The notes under the pieces were generated by a model. The model was not told where the DNA came from, ran no database searches, and saw nothing but the letters and a program-made list of their open reading frames with translations. Below are positions 16,657 to 25,102 of a stretch of DNA of 64,000 nt, in pieces. The translations under genes were made by a program, and so were the position numbers. The stretch's first letter is position 1. Each line of letters starts with the position of its first letter. This DNA comes from Halomicrobium salinisoli. Lineage in GTDB: Archaea; Halobacteriota; Halobacteria; Halobacteriales; Haloarculaceae. The stretch covers positions 3,286,001-3,350,000 of the forward strand of contig NZ_CP084463.1 in assembly GCF_020405185.1 (NCBI RefSeq). The letters are read 5' to 3'.

Positions 16657-17780
16657 GCGGCTTCGTCTTCAACGAGAAACCGATCCAGATCGAGCGCGGG
16701 GACGGCCCGTGGCTGTACGACACCGACGGCAACGAGTACCTCGACATGGGGGCCTCCTACGCCTGCGTCCCGCTGGGCCACGGTCACGAGGCCGTCGACG
16801 GGGCGGCCAAGGAGCAGATTGACAAGCTCACCTACGTGCAGGCGTCCTACCCCAACGAGGCCCGGACGCGCCTCTACGGGCGGCTGGCCGACACCGCACC
16901 TGATCCGATAAACAAGACGTGGCTCTGCAACTCCGGCACGGAGGCCAACGAGGCGGCCCTGAAGTTCGCCCGCTCGGCGACGGGCAACTCGAAGCTGATC
17001 GCCACGATGCAGGGGTTCCACGGCCGCACCATGGGGTCGCTGGCGACCACCTGGAAGGACAAGTACAAGAAGCCCTACGAGCCGCTGGCCGGCGACGTGG
17101 AGTTCGTGCCCTACGACGACCCCGACGCGATCCGCGAGGCCGTCGACGACGAGACGGCCGGCGTCATCGTCGAGCCCGTCCAGGGCGAGGGCGGTATCAA
17201 CCCCGCATCGACCGAGTTCCTGCAGGCCGCCCGCGAGGCGACCGAGGACGCGGGCGCGGCGCTCATCTTCGACGAGGTCCAGACCGGCATGGGCCGGACG
17301 GGGACGCTGTGGGCCGCCGAGCAGTCCGGCGTGGTGCCCGACGTCATCACCTCGGCGAAGGGGCTGGGCAACGGCTTCCCCGTCGGCGCGACGCTGTGTC
17401 GCGAGTGGATCGCCGAGAACTACGGCTCCCACGCCTCGACGTTCTCCGGCGGTCCGGTCATCTCCGCCGCGGCGGACGCCACCGTCTCGACCATCGTCGA
17501 GGAGGACATTCCGGGCCACGCCGCCGAGGTCGGCGACTACCTCCAGTCCGAACTGGAGTCGGCGCTGGGCGACGAGGTCCGCGAGGTCCGCGGCGAGGGC
17601 CTGATGGTCGGCATCGAGGTCAAGCGCGGCGCGATGCGCTACCTCAAGCAGCTGGCGATGGATCAGGGCGTGCTGGCGCTGCCCGCCGGCCGGACCGTGG
17701 TGCGCCTGCTGCCGCCGCTGACCATCGAGGAGGAGCACGCCGACCACGTGGTCGACGCCGTGGCCGAGGTGATAGGATGA
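16653..17780 (+). CDS. argD: Acetylornithine/[LysW]-aminoadipate semialdehyde aminotransferase
   Basis: A 375-residue class III PLP aminotransferase that converts carrier-bound semialdehyde to ornithine. The PLP Lys lies in TSAKGLGNGFPVGA, the preceding FDEVQTGMGRTGTLW binds the cofactor, and NSGTEANEAALKFAR binds phosphate. The start used is the ATG at 16653 (SGFVFNEKPIQIERG), which overlaps the argB stop as ATGA; the longer in-frame extension through argB is not real. Overlap at the 3' end with argE is also 4 bases. Confidence 0.95.
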   Translation: MSGFVFNEKPIQIERGDGPWLYDTDGNEYLDMGASYACVPLGHGHEAVDGAAKEQIDKLTYVQASYPNEARTRLYGRLADTAPDPINKTWLCNSGTEANEAALKFARSATGNSKLIATMQGFHGRTMGSLATTWKDKYKKPYEPLAGDVEFVPYDDPDAIREAVDDETAGVIVEPVQGEGGINPASTEFLQAAREATEDAGAALIFDEVQTGMGRTGTLWAAEQSGVVPDVITSAKGLGNGFPVGATLCREWIAENYGSHASTFSGGPVISAAADATVSTIVEEDIPGHAAEVGDYLQSELESALGDEVREVRGEGLMVGIEVKRGAMRYLKQLAMDQGVLALPAGRTVVRLLPPLTIEEEHADHVVDAVAEVIG

Positions 17781-18838
17781 GCCAGGGCGCCGCGGCCTCG
17801 GTCTCCGACCAGGCGGCCCGCGACCTGCTGGAGGAGACGGTCCGCATCCCCTCCGTCACGCGCGAGGAGGGCGAGGCGGCCGAGCACCTGGTCGACTTCT
17901 TCGAGGAGCACGGCCGCGAGGCCTGGATCGACGAGGTCGGCAACGTCCGCGCGCCCGCCGACGACGGCGTCCTGCTGACCTCGCACATCGACACCGTGCC
18001 GGGCGACATCCCGGTCCGGATCGAGGAGAACGACGAGGGCGAGGAAGAACTGTGGGGCCGCGGTTCCGTCGACGCGAAGGGGCCGCTGTGCGCCATGGCC
18101 GTCGCCGCCGTCCGGACCGGTGCCTCCTTCGTCGGCGTCGTCGGCGAGGAGGTCGACTCCCGCGGCGGGCGCTACCTCGTCGAGGACCGCGACGACGAGC
18201 CCGGCGCCGTGATCAACGGCGAGCCCTCCGGCTGGGAGGGCATCACGCTGGGCTACCGCGGCCTGCTCGCGGGCACCTTCGTCGCCACCTCCGAGTCCGG
18301 CCACTCCTCGCGCCCGGAGAACAACGCCATCCAGGACGCCATCGACTGGTGGAGCGCCGTCGACGACGAGTTCGAGCCGGACGAGTGGGTGCCCGTCTTC
18401 GAGCGGGTCACCTGCAAGCCCGTCTCGATGGACGGCGGCATCTCCGACGACGGCCTCTCCGTCGAGGCGACGATGGACGTCCAGCTGCGGGTCCCGCCGG
18501 AGCACACCACCGAGGAGATCCGCGAGATCGCCGACGGCCACCTGGAGAACGGCACCGTCCACTGGGACGACCAGGTCGAGCCCGTGATGCAGAGCCCCCG
18601 GACGGAGGCGGCCCGCGCGTTCCGCGCCGCCATCCGACAGACCGGCGGCGATCCCAGCCTGCTGCGCAAGACGGGGACGAGCGACATGAACGTCTACGCC
18701 CAGGAGTGGGACTGCCCGATGGTCACCTACGGCCCCGGCGACTCCGACCTCGACCACGCGCCCGACGAGCACATCGTCCTCGCGGAGTACGACCGCGCCG
18801 TCGCGGTCCTCGAGAACGCCACCGAACGCCTGCTCTAA
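17777..18838 (+). CDS. argE: [LysW]-ornithine/lysine hydrolase (M20 peptidase family)
   Basis: A 353-residue zinc carboxypeptidase that releases ornithine from LysW. Zinc ligands can be read in LLTSHIDTVPGD (His and Asp), GRGSVDAKGPLCAMAV, and GEEVDSRGGRYLVE (catalytic Glu pair). KTGTSDMNVYAQ and DHAPDEHIVLAEYD carry the last ligands. The start is the ATG overlapping the argD stop at 17777. The family name LysK is also used; the operon argues for ornithine as the main product. Confidence 0.93.
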   Translation: MSQGAAASVSDQAARDLLEETVRIPSVTREEGEAAEHLVDFFEEHGREAWIDEVGNVRAPADDGVLLTSHIDTVPGDIPVRIEENDEGEEELWGRGSVDAKGPLCAMAVAAVRTGASFVGVVGEEVDSRGGRYLVEDRDDEPGAVINGEPSGWEGITLGYRGLLAGTFVATSESGHSSRPENNAIQDAIDWWSAVDDEFEPDEWVPVFERVTCKPVSMDGGISDDGLSVEATMDVQLRVPPEHTTEEIREIADGHLENGTVHWDDQVEPVMQSPRTEAARAFRAAIRQTGGDPSLLRKTGTSDMNVYAQEWDCPMVTYGPGDSDLDHAPDEHIVLAEYDRAVAVLENATERLL

Positions 18839-18840
18839 CG

Positions 18841-19734
18841 ATGCCCACGCACCTGCTCGACGTCGACGACCTCACGCCCGACGAACTGGCGACCGTCCTC
18901 GACCGCGCCGCGACGATCAAGGCCGACGGGGACGACAGCGACCGACTGGCCGACCAGACCCTCGGCATGATCTTCGAGAAGCCCTCCACGCGGACCCGCA
19001 TCTCCTTCGAGACGGGCATGACCCAGCTGGGCGGCCACGCCATCTTCCTCGGCCCAGACGACATTCAGCTGGGCCACGGCGAGCCCATCAAGGACACCTC
19101 CCGGGCCGTCTCCCGGTACGTCGACTTCCTGATGGCCCGCATGTTCGACCACGGCGACGTGGCGGAACTGGCCGAGTACGCCGACGTCCCCGTCGTCAAC
19201 GGCCTCACGGACGACGCCCACCCCTGCCAGACGCTGGCGGACCTGCTGACCATCCGCGAGGAGTTCGGCGGGTTCGAGGACGTCGACGTGGCGTGGGTCG
19301 GCGACGGCAACAACGTCTGCCAGTCGTTCGTCCTCGGCGCGGCGATGACCGGGCTCGACCTCACCGTCGCCACGCCGCCCGACTACGGCGTCGACGGCGA
19401 GGTCATCGAGCGCGCCGAAGCGGTGGGCGACGCGCCCGAGACGACCACCGATCCCGAGGCCGCCGTCGCGGACGCCGACGTCGTCTACACCGACGTCTGG
19501 GTCAGCATGGGCCAGGAGGACGAGCGCGAGCAGAAGCTCCAGGCCTTCGAGGGGTTCCAGATCACGCCCGAGTTCCTCGGCGACCGCACGCTGATGCACT
19601 GCCTGCCCGCCCACCGCGGCGAGGAGGTCACCGACGACGCCATCGAGAGCGACCAGGCCGTCGTCTGGCAGCAGGCCGAGAACCGCCTGCACGCCCAGAA
19701 GGGGCTGCTGGCGTGGCTGGCCGAGCAGGAGTGA
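18841..19734 (+). CDS. argF: Ornithine carbamoyltransferase
   Basis: A 297-residue enzyme making citrulline from ornithine and carbamoyl phosphate, which links the LysW segment to argG/argH. The carbamoyl-phosphate motif EKPSTRTRISFE, the HPCQTLADLLTI motif and the ornithine-binding MHCLPAHRGEEV are all present. It starts two bases after argE. Its last 33 bases are repeated perfectly 186 bases downstream, just past the gene. It is the last gene of the operon; T-rich GCTTTTTCGCC shortly after the stop may terminate transcription. Confidence 0.97.
   Translation: MPTHLLDVDDLTPDELATVLDRAATIKADGDDSDRLADQTLGMIFEKPSTRTRISFETGMTQLGGHAIFLGPDDIQLGHGEPIKDTSRAVSRYVDFLMARMFDHGDVAELAEYADVPVVNGLTDDAHPCQTLADLLTIREEFGGFEDVDVAWVGDGNNVCQSFVLGAAMTGLDLTVATPPDYGVDGEVIERAEAVGDAPETTTDPEAAVADADVVYTDVWVSMGQEDEREQKLQAFEGFQITPEFLGDRTLMHCLPAHRGEEVTDDAIESDQAVVWQQAENRLHAQKGLLAWLAEQE
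19700..19732 (+). repeat. 33-bp direct repeat, copy 1 (end of argF)
   Basis: The last 33 coding bases of argF are identical to 19886-19918. The two copies enclose a 153-base segment. Confidence 0.9.
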
Positions 19735-19885
19735 GTACGGGCCGACCATCGGGAGGCCCGCTTTTTCGCCACCGGGAGAGCGGTGCTCTCCCGAGCCCTG
19801 TCTCGCTACGCTCGACAGGACCACATTTTTCGACGAGTGGTGGCGACCGAAGGGAGCCACCCGAGGAGAAAAAGGTGGCTCACGG
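19733..19885. other. Hairpin-rich segment between the two argF-end repeats
   Basis: It contains a perfect 9-bp hairpin with a GGT loop (19773-19793, CGGGAGAGC/GCTCTCCCG), an imperfect hairpin CCTGTC...GACAGG, and alternating GGTGGC/GCCACC arms. Two T-tracts could act as argF terminators. No coding potential is seen. Confidence 0.6.
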
Positions 19886-19918
19886 AGGGGCTGCTGGCGT
19901 GGCTGGCCGAGCAGGAGT
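19886..19918 (+). repeat. 33-bp direct repeat, copy 2 (non-coding duplicate of argF end)
   Basis: A perfect copy of 19700-19732, followed by TAG in place of TGAG. It is no longer attached to any reading frame. It suggests a local duplication or an insertion that duplicated its target. Confidence 0.85.
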
Positions 19919-19944
19919 AGTCACTCCGTTCTCCGGCAGCGCAG

Positions 19945-20268
19945 TCACGCCTCGATATCTACGTCCCTCGAGAGGTATTCGACGCTCCGTCGGACGATTT
20001 TCCGGGTGAATACCTCCGTCACGTATCCCTGGGCACCCACCACTGCATCGTGTTTGACTGTCGCCAGCACCCAGGGAGAGCAGTAGGACGTCTTCGTCGG
20101 ATCGTTCCCGGTGACCCAGTCCTCATCGCGTAGCTCCACGTTGTCCGGGAGATCGCTCAACGTCAGTCCCGCGCAGACGTACTCCTCACCGGCGTACGGA
20201 AGTCCGCCAGCAGCCAGCACCAGCCACGGACGAGGATCGGTGCCCGCATTGTACGGATCCGGGCCCAT
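19945..20268 (-). CDS. MazF/PemK-type toxin
   Basis: A 107-residue protein with the start of the MazF/PemK barrel (DPRPWLVLAAGGLPYAGEEY), the conserved central YCSPWVLATVKHD, and a C-terminal helix following GYVTEVFTRKIV. Family members cleave mRNA as part of type II toxin-antitoxin modules. This haloarchaeal subgroup is paired with a winged-helix gene just upstream (20293-20667), 24 bases away in the same direction, which fits an antitoxin/regulator. Toxicity is not shown; it might be a regulatory RNase. Confidence 0.7.
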   Translation of the reverse strand: MGPDPYNAGTDPRPWLVLAAGGLPYAGEEYVCAGLTLSDLPDNVELRDEDWVTGNDPTKTSYCSPWVLATVKHDAVVGAQGYVTEVFTRKIVRRSVEYLSRDVDIEA

Positions 20269-20292
20269 AATACGTCTCCTGCCTCGAACGGC

Positions 20293-20667
20293 TCACCGCT
20301 CATCGCGATGGTCCCGTGGATCGACGGCGTGTTCCTCCCACTCTTCCATCGACGGCGTCTCTCCCTCCGCCTCTCTGTCGGCCAGCGAAGCGGCCGCGTG
20401 TCTGACGGCGGCGTCGGAACTTCGGTCGTGGTCGCTGACCCGCCAGTACTTCCCCCGGTGATCGACCCGCCCGCGCTCTCGCAGGCGGACGAGCGTCGGG
20501 CCGACGGAGCCCGTTTTCACGTCGGTCTCACCGGCGATTTCGCTCTGCGTGAACGCTTTATTCGGGTTCTCCCGGAGGAATTCCAGGATCACGGCGGCGT
20601 TCGTCCCCGGCGTAGGGCCGCCCTCGTCGTCGTCGAGATCCTCGAACTGATCCTTACTGATCGGCAC
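20293..20667 (-). CDS. Winged helix-turn-helix protein, probable antitoxin of the MazF pair
   Basis: A 124-residue protein with a MarR-like winged helix at about residues 22-75 (TNAAVILEFLRENPNKAFTQ...TGSVGPTLVRLRERGRVDHR) and an acidic, charged C-terminal tail that could wrap the toxin. It starts with GTG. It is transcribed first in the two-gene unit, as antitoxins usually are. Four tandem 9-bp repeats lie just upstream and could be its own operator. Related haloarchaeal genes are repeatedly found beside this MazF type. Confidence 0.65.
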   Translation of the reverse strand: MPISKDQFEDLDDDEGGPTPGTNAAVILEFLRENPNKAFTQSEIAGETDVKTGSVGPTLVRLRERGRVDHRGKYWRVSDHDRSSDAAVRHAAASLADREAEGETPSMEEWEEHAVDPRDHRDER

Positions 20668-20688
20668 GTCTGGTGATTGGTACTGAAG

Positions 20689-20724
20689 TGTATTGGATGT
20701 ATCGGACGTATCATCTGTATCGAT
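20689..20724. promoter_or_regulatory. Four tandem 9-bp repeats upstream of the toxin-antitoxin pair
   Basis: TGTATTGGA, TGTATCGGA, CGTATCATC and TGTATCGAT lie head to tail, starting 22 bases before the GTG of the winged-helix gene. This position suits an autoregulatory operator and probably overlaps the minus-strand promoter. Confidence 0.5.
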
Positions 20725-20800
20725 CCAGCCACTGACGGGGTACGTGGCTCGTCAACGCCAGCGGCCAACACTGAAGCATCGGGAGGCGGTATGGCCCGCC

Positions 20801-21034
20801 ATGGACCCGCTCGTCATCGAGGCCGGGGAGCGCGACGCGGAGGAGATCGTGGCGACGCTGGAGTCCGGTCGCCGCGTCGTCGTACACACGGAGTTCCTGG
20901 ACTCCGAACACGAGGTGACGCTGCGGTACGACGACGGGACCTTCTACTGCGACACGCCGACGCGCCTGCACCGCCACGAGGAGCGCTCGGAGATGCTGGA
21001 GTGCGTCACGAAGCAGGGCTACGCGGCCGAGTGA
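20801..21034 (+). CDS. Small acidic haloarchaeal protein of unknown function
   Basis: A 77-residue protein starting at the ATG before DPLVIEAGERDAEEI. The longer in-frame extension runs back into the 9-bp repeats and is unlikely. It is a mixed alpha/beta sequence (VVVHTEFLDSEHEVTLRYDDGTFYCDTP) with two Cys and a His-Arg-His cluster. I do not recognise the family beyond an impression that it is common in haloarchaea. It may be co-transcribed with the regulator at 21103. Confidence 0.6.
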   Translation: MDPLVIEAGERDAEEIVATLESGRRVVVHTEFLDSEHEVTLRYDDGTFYCDTPTRLHRHEERSEMLECVTKQGYAAE

Positions 21035-21102
21035 GTCGTTCGCGGCCGCGCCGATCGGGGGAATCGATGCCCTTTATCGGCGTCGGTCGCTCTAGCGTGG
21101 GT

Positions 21103-21495
21103 ATGGACGCCGACCCCTCCCCGGAGCGGTTCCGGGAACTGATGCTCGACGACGAACCCGGGCTCGACGAGGTGATGGCCTGCGTGTTCGGCATCCAGGA
21201 ACACGAGGTGCGCACCTACGAGTCGCTGCTCGACAACCCCGAGAGCACCGTCGAGGAACTGGCGTCGGAGCTGGATCGGGACCGCTCGAACGTGAACCGG
21301 TCGCTGACGACGCTGCGGGACAAGGGGCTGGCCTCCCGCCGGCGCCGCCTGCTCGACGGCGGCGGCCACGTCTACCAGTACTCCGCCACGCCGGTCGACG
21401 AGGCCAAGGACCTCATGCACGAGACGCTCGACGAGTGGGCCGCGTACGTCCACGAGCGCATCGACGAGTTCGGAGCCGAATTCGGCCCCGAGTAG
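21103..21495 (+). CDS. Helix-turn-helix regulator, TrmB-like
   Basis: A 130-residue protein with an N-terminal winged helix of the TrmB type (EHEVRTYESLLDNPESTVEELASEL...RSNVNRSLTTLRDKGLASRR), a wing YQYSATPVDEA, and a C-terminal helix for dimerisation (LDEWAAYVHERIDEFGAEF). It lacks the sugar-binding C-terminal domain of full TrmB. The start is the ATG at 21103, after a short T-rich box (CCTTTATCGG). Its target is unknown. A strong hairpin begins right after the stop codon. Confidence 0.7.
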   Translation: MDADPSPERFRELMLDDEPGLDEVMACVFGIQEHEVRTYESLLDNPESTVEELASELDRDRSNVNRSLTTLRDKGLASRRRRLLDGGGHVYQYSATPVDEAKDLMHETLDEWAAYVHERIDEFGAEFGPE

Positions 21496-21524
21496 CGAGG
21501 TCGTGAGCGCAGCGAACGACCTCG
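21496..21524 (+). terminator. Hairpin after the TrmB-like gene
   Basis: A perfect 9-bp stem (CGAGGTCGT/ACGACCTCG) with an 11-base loop starts directly at the stop codon. A T-tract (ACTTTTTG) lies 55 bases further on. It is a probable 3'-end signal. Confidence 0.45.
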
Positions 21525-21607
21525 ATGAAACCGAACGGCGATCGCCGAGAGCCGTGAGGTAGCGAGCCCGACCGGGACTTTTTGCCGCGGGCGCGCGAAT
21601 CGAGCCC

Positions 21608-22069
21608 ATGCACGTCGCAGTCGCCGGCACGTTCGGCCCCGTCCACGACGGCCACCGGGAGCTGTTCAGGACCGCGCTGGAGTGGGGCGACGAGGGCGTC
21701 ATCGTCGCGGTGACGAGCGACGCGCTCGCCAGGGGTCCGCGCACGCGGCCGGTCCCGTCCATCGACGAGCGGATGCGGCGGGTCCGCGAGGAGGTCGAGG
21801 CCATCGACGAGTGGGACCGCGCGGTCGAGTTCCGGACCCTCCGCGACGAGCACGGCATCGCCTCGTCGGACCCGGACCTGGACGCGCTGGTCTCCTCGCC
21901 GGAGACGGCTCACGAACTGGCGGACATCAACGAGCACCGCCGCGACCGGGGGCTCGAACCGATCCGCGGCATCGTCGCGCCGTACGTGATGGCCGAGGAC
22001 GGCGAACGGATCTCCTCGACCCGGATCGTCGCCGGCGAGATCGACGAGCACGGGGCCGTTCTCGAGTAG
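21608..22069 (+). CDS. coaD: Phosphopantetheine adenylyltransferase, archaeal type
   Basis: A 153-residue nucleotidyltransferase of the coenzyme A pathway, transferring AMP from ATP to 4'-phosphopantetheine. It has the HxGH motif (GTFGPVHDGHRELF) and the C-terminal ISSTRI motif that binds ATP. The central SPETAHELADINEHRRDRGL fits the archaeal branch. The gene stops immediately beside the stop codon of the convergent cgi121, with no spacer. Confidence 0.92.
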   Translation: MHVAVAGTFGPVHDGHRELFRTALEWGDEGVIVAVTSDALARGPRTRPVPSIDERMRRVREEVEAIDEWDRAVEFRTLRDEHGIASSDPDLDALVSSPETAHELADINEHRRDRGLEPIRGIVAPYVMAEDGERISSTRIVAGEIDEHGAVLE

Positions 22070-22618
22070 CTACTTCTCCACCGTCAGCAGCGCCACGCGC
22101 TCCCGGACGAGGTCGGCGAGGTCGGCGTCGGCGGCGTCGAGTTCCCGCTCGGAGACGTCGAAGAAGTCCATGACTGTCGCGCGGTCGTAGTCGCCGAGCG
22201 TCTCGGCGGGTGCGAGGAGGTCCGCGACGGCCGCCGCGGCGGCCGATTCGTCGCCCCCGCCGTCGGAGTCGTGGACCACGGCGACCACCGGCGTCTCGCC
22301 CTCGCCGACGCCCATCTCGAGGGCGCGGTTGATCTGCCGGCGTCCGGCCGCGTACAGCAGGACCTCGACGGCGCGGTCGCGGGCGATGGCGTCCTCGCGC
22401 TCGAAGGCGCGGTCGGCGAGTTCGACGGCTCGCTCCAGGTGCGCCCGGTCGACGACGTAACGGGCGTCGAACGCCTGCACGGCGACGCCGTGCTCGTCGC
22501 CGACGTCGCCGAGCCGTTCGACGAAGGCGTCGACGTCCTCGTGAGCCTGCGAACGAGGGCTCGTCGAACTGTGTTCGACGGCGTCCTCGACGTCGGCGAT
22601 TCCCTCGACGACCTCCAT
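22070..22618 (-). CDS. cgi121: KEOPS complex subunit Cgi121
   Basis: A 182-residue protein matching Cgi121, the tRNA-recruiting subunit of the KEOPS complex that makes the t6A37 modification. It is recognised by VQAFDARYVVDRAHLERAVELADRAF near residues 46-72, ILLYAAGRRQINRAL-like DRAVEVLLYAAGRRQINRAL, and GVGEGETPVVAVV. Its ATG overlaps the hel308 stop by one base (TGATG), a common haloarchaeal pairing that gives translational coupling. Confidence 0.88.
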   Translation of the reverse strand: MEVVEGIADVEDAVEHSSTSPRSQAHEDVDAFVERLGDVGDEHGVAVQAFDARYVVDRAHLERAVELADRAFEREDAIARDRAVEVLLYAAGRRQINRALEMGVGEGETPVVAVVHDSDGGGDESAAAAAVADLLAPAETLGDYDRATVMDFFDVSERELDAADADLADLVRERVALLTVEK

Positions 22619-25014
22619 CAGAAGTCACCCAGGCTGGACTGGTCGTCGTTCTCGGCGGCCGCTTCGACCGCGCCGTCGGTGTCGCCGTCACGGCCGTTGT
22701 TCCCGTCGCCGCCGACGTCGTCGGCCGGCTCGACCTCCTCCATCGAGGGGTCGCGGTGGCCGGCGTTCTCCAGGACGTTCTCGGCGGTCTTCTCGCGGCC
22801 CCTGAGGGCGGCGAGGACGACGGACTTGTCGGCGTCCCGGAGGTCCGCGCGGGTCTCGATGCCGGCGTCGAACAGCCGGCGGGCGCGCTTGCGGCCGACG
22901 CCGCGGACGCCCGCGAGGTCGACCAGTTCCTCCCGGACGCCGTGCTCGACGCGGGTGCGGGCCTTGCGGACCGCCGGCGCCGTCTCGAGGCCGAGTTCGC
23001 TGGCCAGCGACTCGGCGGCGCCCAGCAGCCACTCGGCGGTCTCGACCTTGCCGCGGATGTCGCCCGGCCCGACGCCGTAGCGCTCGGTGATCGCGTCCTC
23101 GTCGACCTCGCCGGCCCAGTCCTCCAGCAGGCGCGCCGTTTTGAGCGCCGACAGCCAGCTCTCCCAGCGGCTGTCCTCGTACTCGGAGGGCATCGGGCCG
23201 AGGAACTCCGCCTCGCGCTTGTAGGCCTCCTCCTCGTAGCGCTCGCGGTCGCCGGAGCGGAGGTACAGCTCGTACATGTCCGGCGTGCGGCAGACGAGGT
23301 GGTAGAGGCCCAGCGCAGTGGGCTCCGGCGTCGGTTCGTCGCTGTCCGCGTCGTCCCCGCCGTCAGCGAGGTCGCTGGCGGTGGTGAAGCCCTCGGGCTC
23401 GGCGGCCGGCTGGCCGCTCTCGTCCTCCGACTGGTCCTGTGCGGCGTGTTTTTCCCAGTGCCTGAGGCCGTCCACGATCTCCGCCGCGCTCATCGGGTCG
23501 AGGTAGAGCCGCGAGACGGTGTGGCCCAGTGAGGTAGCGGAGAGTTCGTCGCCGTCGTGTTCGAGGAAGTCGTTGCGCTGGAGATACTCGAGCATCCTGT
23601 CGACCTTCCGTTCCAGTTCGTCGCGATCGGGCGTCTGCTCAGCGTACAGCGTCCGTTCGAGGAACTCCAGCAGCCCCTCGCGCGAGCGGGCGAACCCGCT
23701 GGCGACGGTGGCGAGCAGGTGGGTCCGCAGCGCGGGCTCGGCGGCGAGCTTCGACCGGACGGGCTCGGGGTCGGCCCAGACGTACCGCTCGAACAGCTCG
23801 TCGAGTTCGTCGTGGCTGGAGGCGATCAGCACGGCCTCGCCGTAGGGGTCCAGCCCGGGCCGTCCGGCGCGGCCCATCATCTGGTGGACCTCCAGCACGG
23901 ACAGCGGGGTCATCCCGCCGGCGCTGCCGTCGTAGCGGCGCCAGTCGCGGACCACGACGCGGCGAGCGGGCGTGTTGACCCCCGCCGCGAGGGTGGGCGT
24001 CGCGCTGACGACCTTGATGAGGCGGTCGCGGAACGCCTCCTCGACGAGCTCGCGGTGGTCCGGCGCGAGGCCGGCGTGGTGGAAGGCCGCGCCGCCCTCG
24101 ACCGCCTCCGCGAGGTCGTCGCTGGTCTCGGTGTCGCTGACGTCGCGGATCTCGGCGGCGATGTCTTCGAGTCGGTCCGCTTCCTCGTCGGTGAGTTCCT
24201 TCCGCGTCGTCTGCGCCAGCCGCCGGGCCGCCGCCTCGGCGTTCCGCCGGGAGTTGACGAACACGAGCGTCGACCCGCCGTCCTGCAGCGTGTCGCGGAC
24301 GACCGCCGCGGTGGGCTTCTCGTCGTTACGGACGGGCAACTCGGACTGCTCGCCGTCCTCCAGGTGCAGCGCCTGCCCGTAGTGGACGCCCTTCTGGAGC
24401 TCGATGGGCCGCCAGTCGGAGTCGACCAGTTCGGCGTCGAGCCACCCCGCCAGTTCGTCGGCGTTGCCGATTGTCGCGGAGAGGGCCACCGTCTGGAGGC
24501 CCGGGTTGATCCGCCGGAGCTTCGCCAGGGTGACCTCAAGCGTCGGGCCGCGCTCGCCGTCGTCCACGAGGTGGACCTCGTCGGCGACGACGCAGGAGAG
24601 GTCCTCCAGCCACGGCGCGTCGTTGCGCACCAGCGAGTCCACCTTCTCGCTGGTCGCGACGACGACGTCCTTCGATGCGAGCCAGCCCCCGTCGGACTCG
24701 TAGTTGCCCGTCGAGACGCCGACGTCGATCCCGTACTCCTCGAACTGCTCGAACTCCGCCTGCTTCTCGCTGGCCAGCGCCCGCAGCGGGACGATGTAGA
24801 GGGCCTTCCCGCCGTTCTCGATCGCGGAGAGCATCGCCAGTTCGGCGATGAGGGTCTTCCCGCTGGCCGTGGGGATGCTCGCCACCAGGTTCTCGCCCCG
24901 CGTGACGCCGGCCTCGACGGCCTCACCCTGCGGGGGGTACAGTTCCTCGATGCCCTGGTCGCGCAGGTGGTCCGGCAACCAGTCGGGCACGCCCGGCAAG
25001 TCCGCGACGTCCAT
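22618..25014 (-). CDS. hel308: ATP-dependent DNA helicase Hel308
   Basis: A 798-residue superfamily 2 helicase for remodelling stalled replication forks. Motif I is [13 protein letters not shown] and motif II is [10 protein letters not shown]. Motif III is ALSATIGN and motif VI is [14 protein letters not shown]. After the two RecA-like domains come the ratchet domain and a helix-hairpin-helix brake near the C-terminus ([20 protein letters not shown]). The last residues, SSLGDF, resemble the PCNA-binding tail of other Hel308 proteins. An acidic insert lies near residue 530. Its promoter side borders the four-way-junction element at 25103. Confidence 0.95.
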   Translation of the reverse strand: MDVADLPGVPDWLPDHLRDQGIEELYPPQGEAVEAGVTRGENLVASIPTASGKTLIAELAMLSAIENGGKALYIVPLRALASEKQAEFEQFEEYGIDVGVSTGNYESDGGWLASKDVVVATSEKVDSLVRNDAPWLEDLSCVVADEVHLVDDGERGPTLEVTLAKLRRINPGLQTVALSATIGNADELAGWLDAELVDSDWRPIELQKGVHYGQALHLEDGEQSELPVRNDEKPTAAVVRDTLQDGGSTLVFVNSRRNAEAAARRLAQTTRKELTDEEADRLEDIAAEIRDVSDTETSDDLAEAVEGGAAFHHAGLAPDHRELVEEAFRDRLIKVVSATPTLAAGVNTPARRVVVRDWRRYDGSAGGMTPLSVLEVHQMMGRAGRPGLDPYGEAVLIASSHDELDELFERYVWADPEPVRSKLAAEPALRTHLLATVASGFARSREGLLEFLERTLYAEQTPDRDELERKVDRMLEYLQRNDFLEHDGDELSATSLGHTVSRLYLDPMSAAEIVDGLRHWEKHAAQDQSEDESGQPAAEPEGFTTASDLADGGDDADSDEPTPEPTALGLYHLVCRTPDMYELYLRSGDRERYEEEAYKREAEFLGPMPSEYEDSRWESWLSALKTARLLEDWAGEVDEDAITERYGVGPGDIRGKVETAEWLLGAAESLASELGLETAPAVRKARTRVEHGVREELVDLAGVRGVGRKRARRLFDAGIETRADLRDADKSVVLAALRGREKTAENVLENAGHRDPSMEEVEPADDVGGDGNNGRDGDTDGAVEAAAENDDQSSLGDF

Positions 25015-25102
25015 TACGCGCCCCTTTGCTCCTCCCGCCGTTTAAACTGTCGCCAGGCGTCGGAAGAGTGACTGGGCCTCGCAGAACTGCCGCACAGGAC
25101 CA

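Noticed and set aside
13873..18838. Lysine (2-aminoadipate) pathway instead of arginine
   Set aside because: The carrier-protein genes resemble LysX/Y/Z/J/K, but the cluster includes argF, argG and argH and lacks homocitrate synthase and other lysine-specific genes, so arginine is the main product.
20677..21495. A 272-codon frame starting in the 9-bp repeats
   Set aside because: It includes the operator repeats and an out-of-frame overlap with the 77-residue gene; only its last 130 codons (from 21103) are a recognisable regulator.
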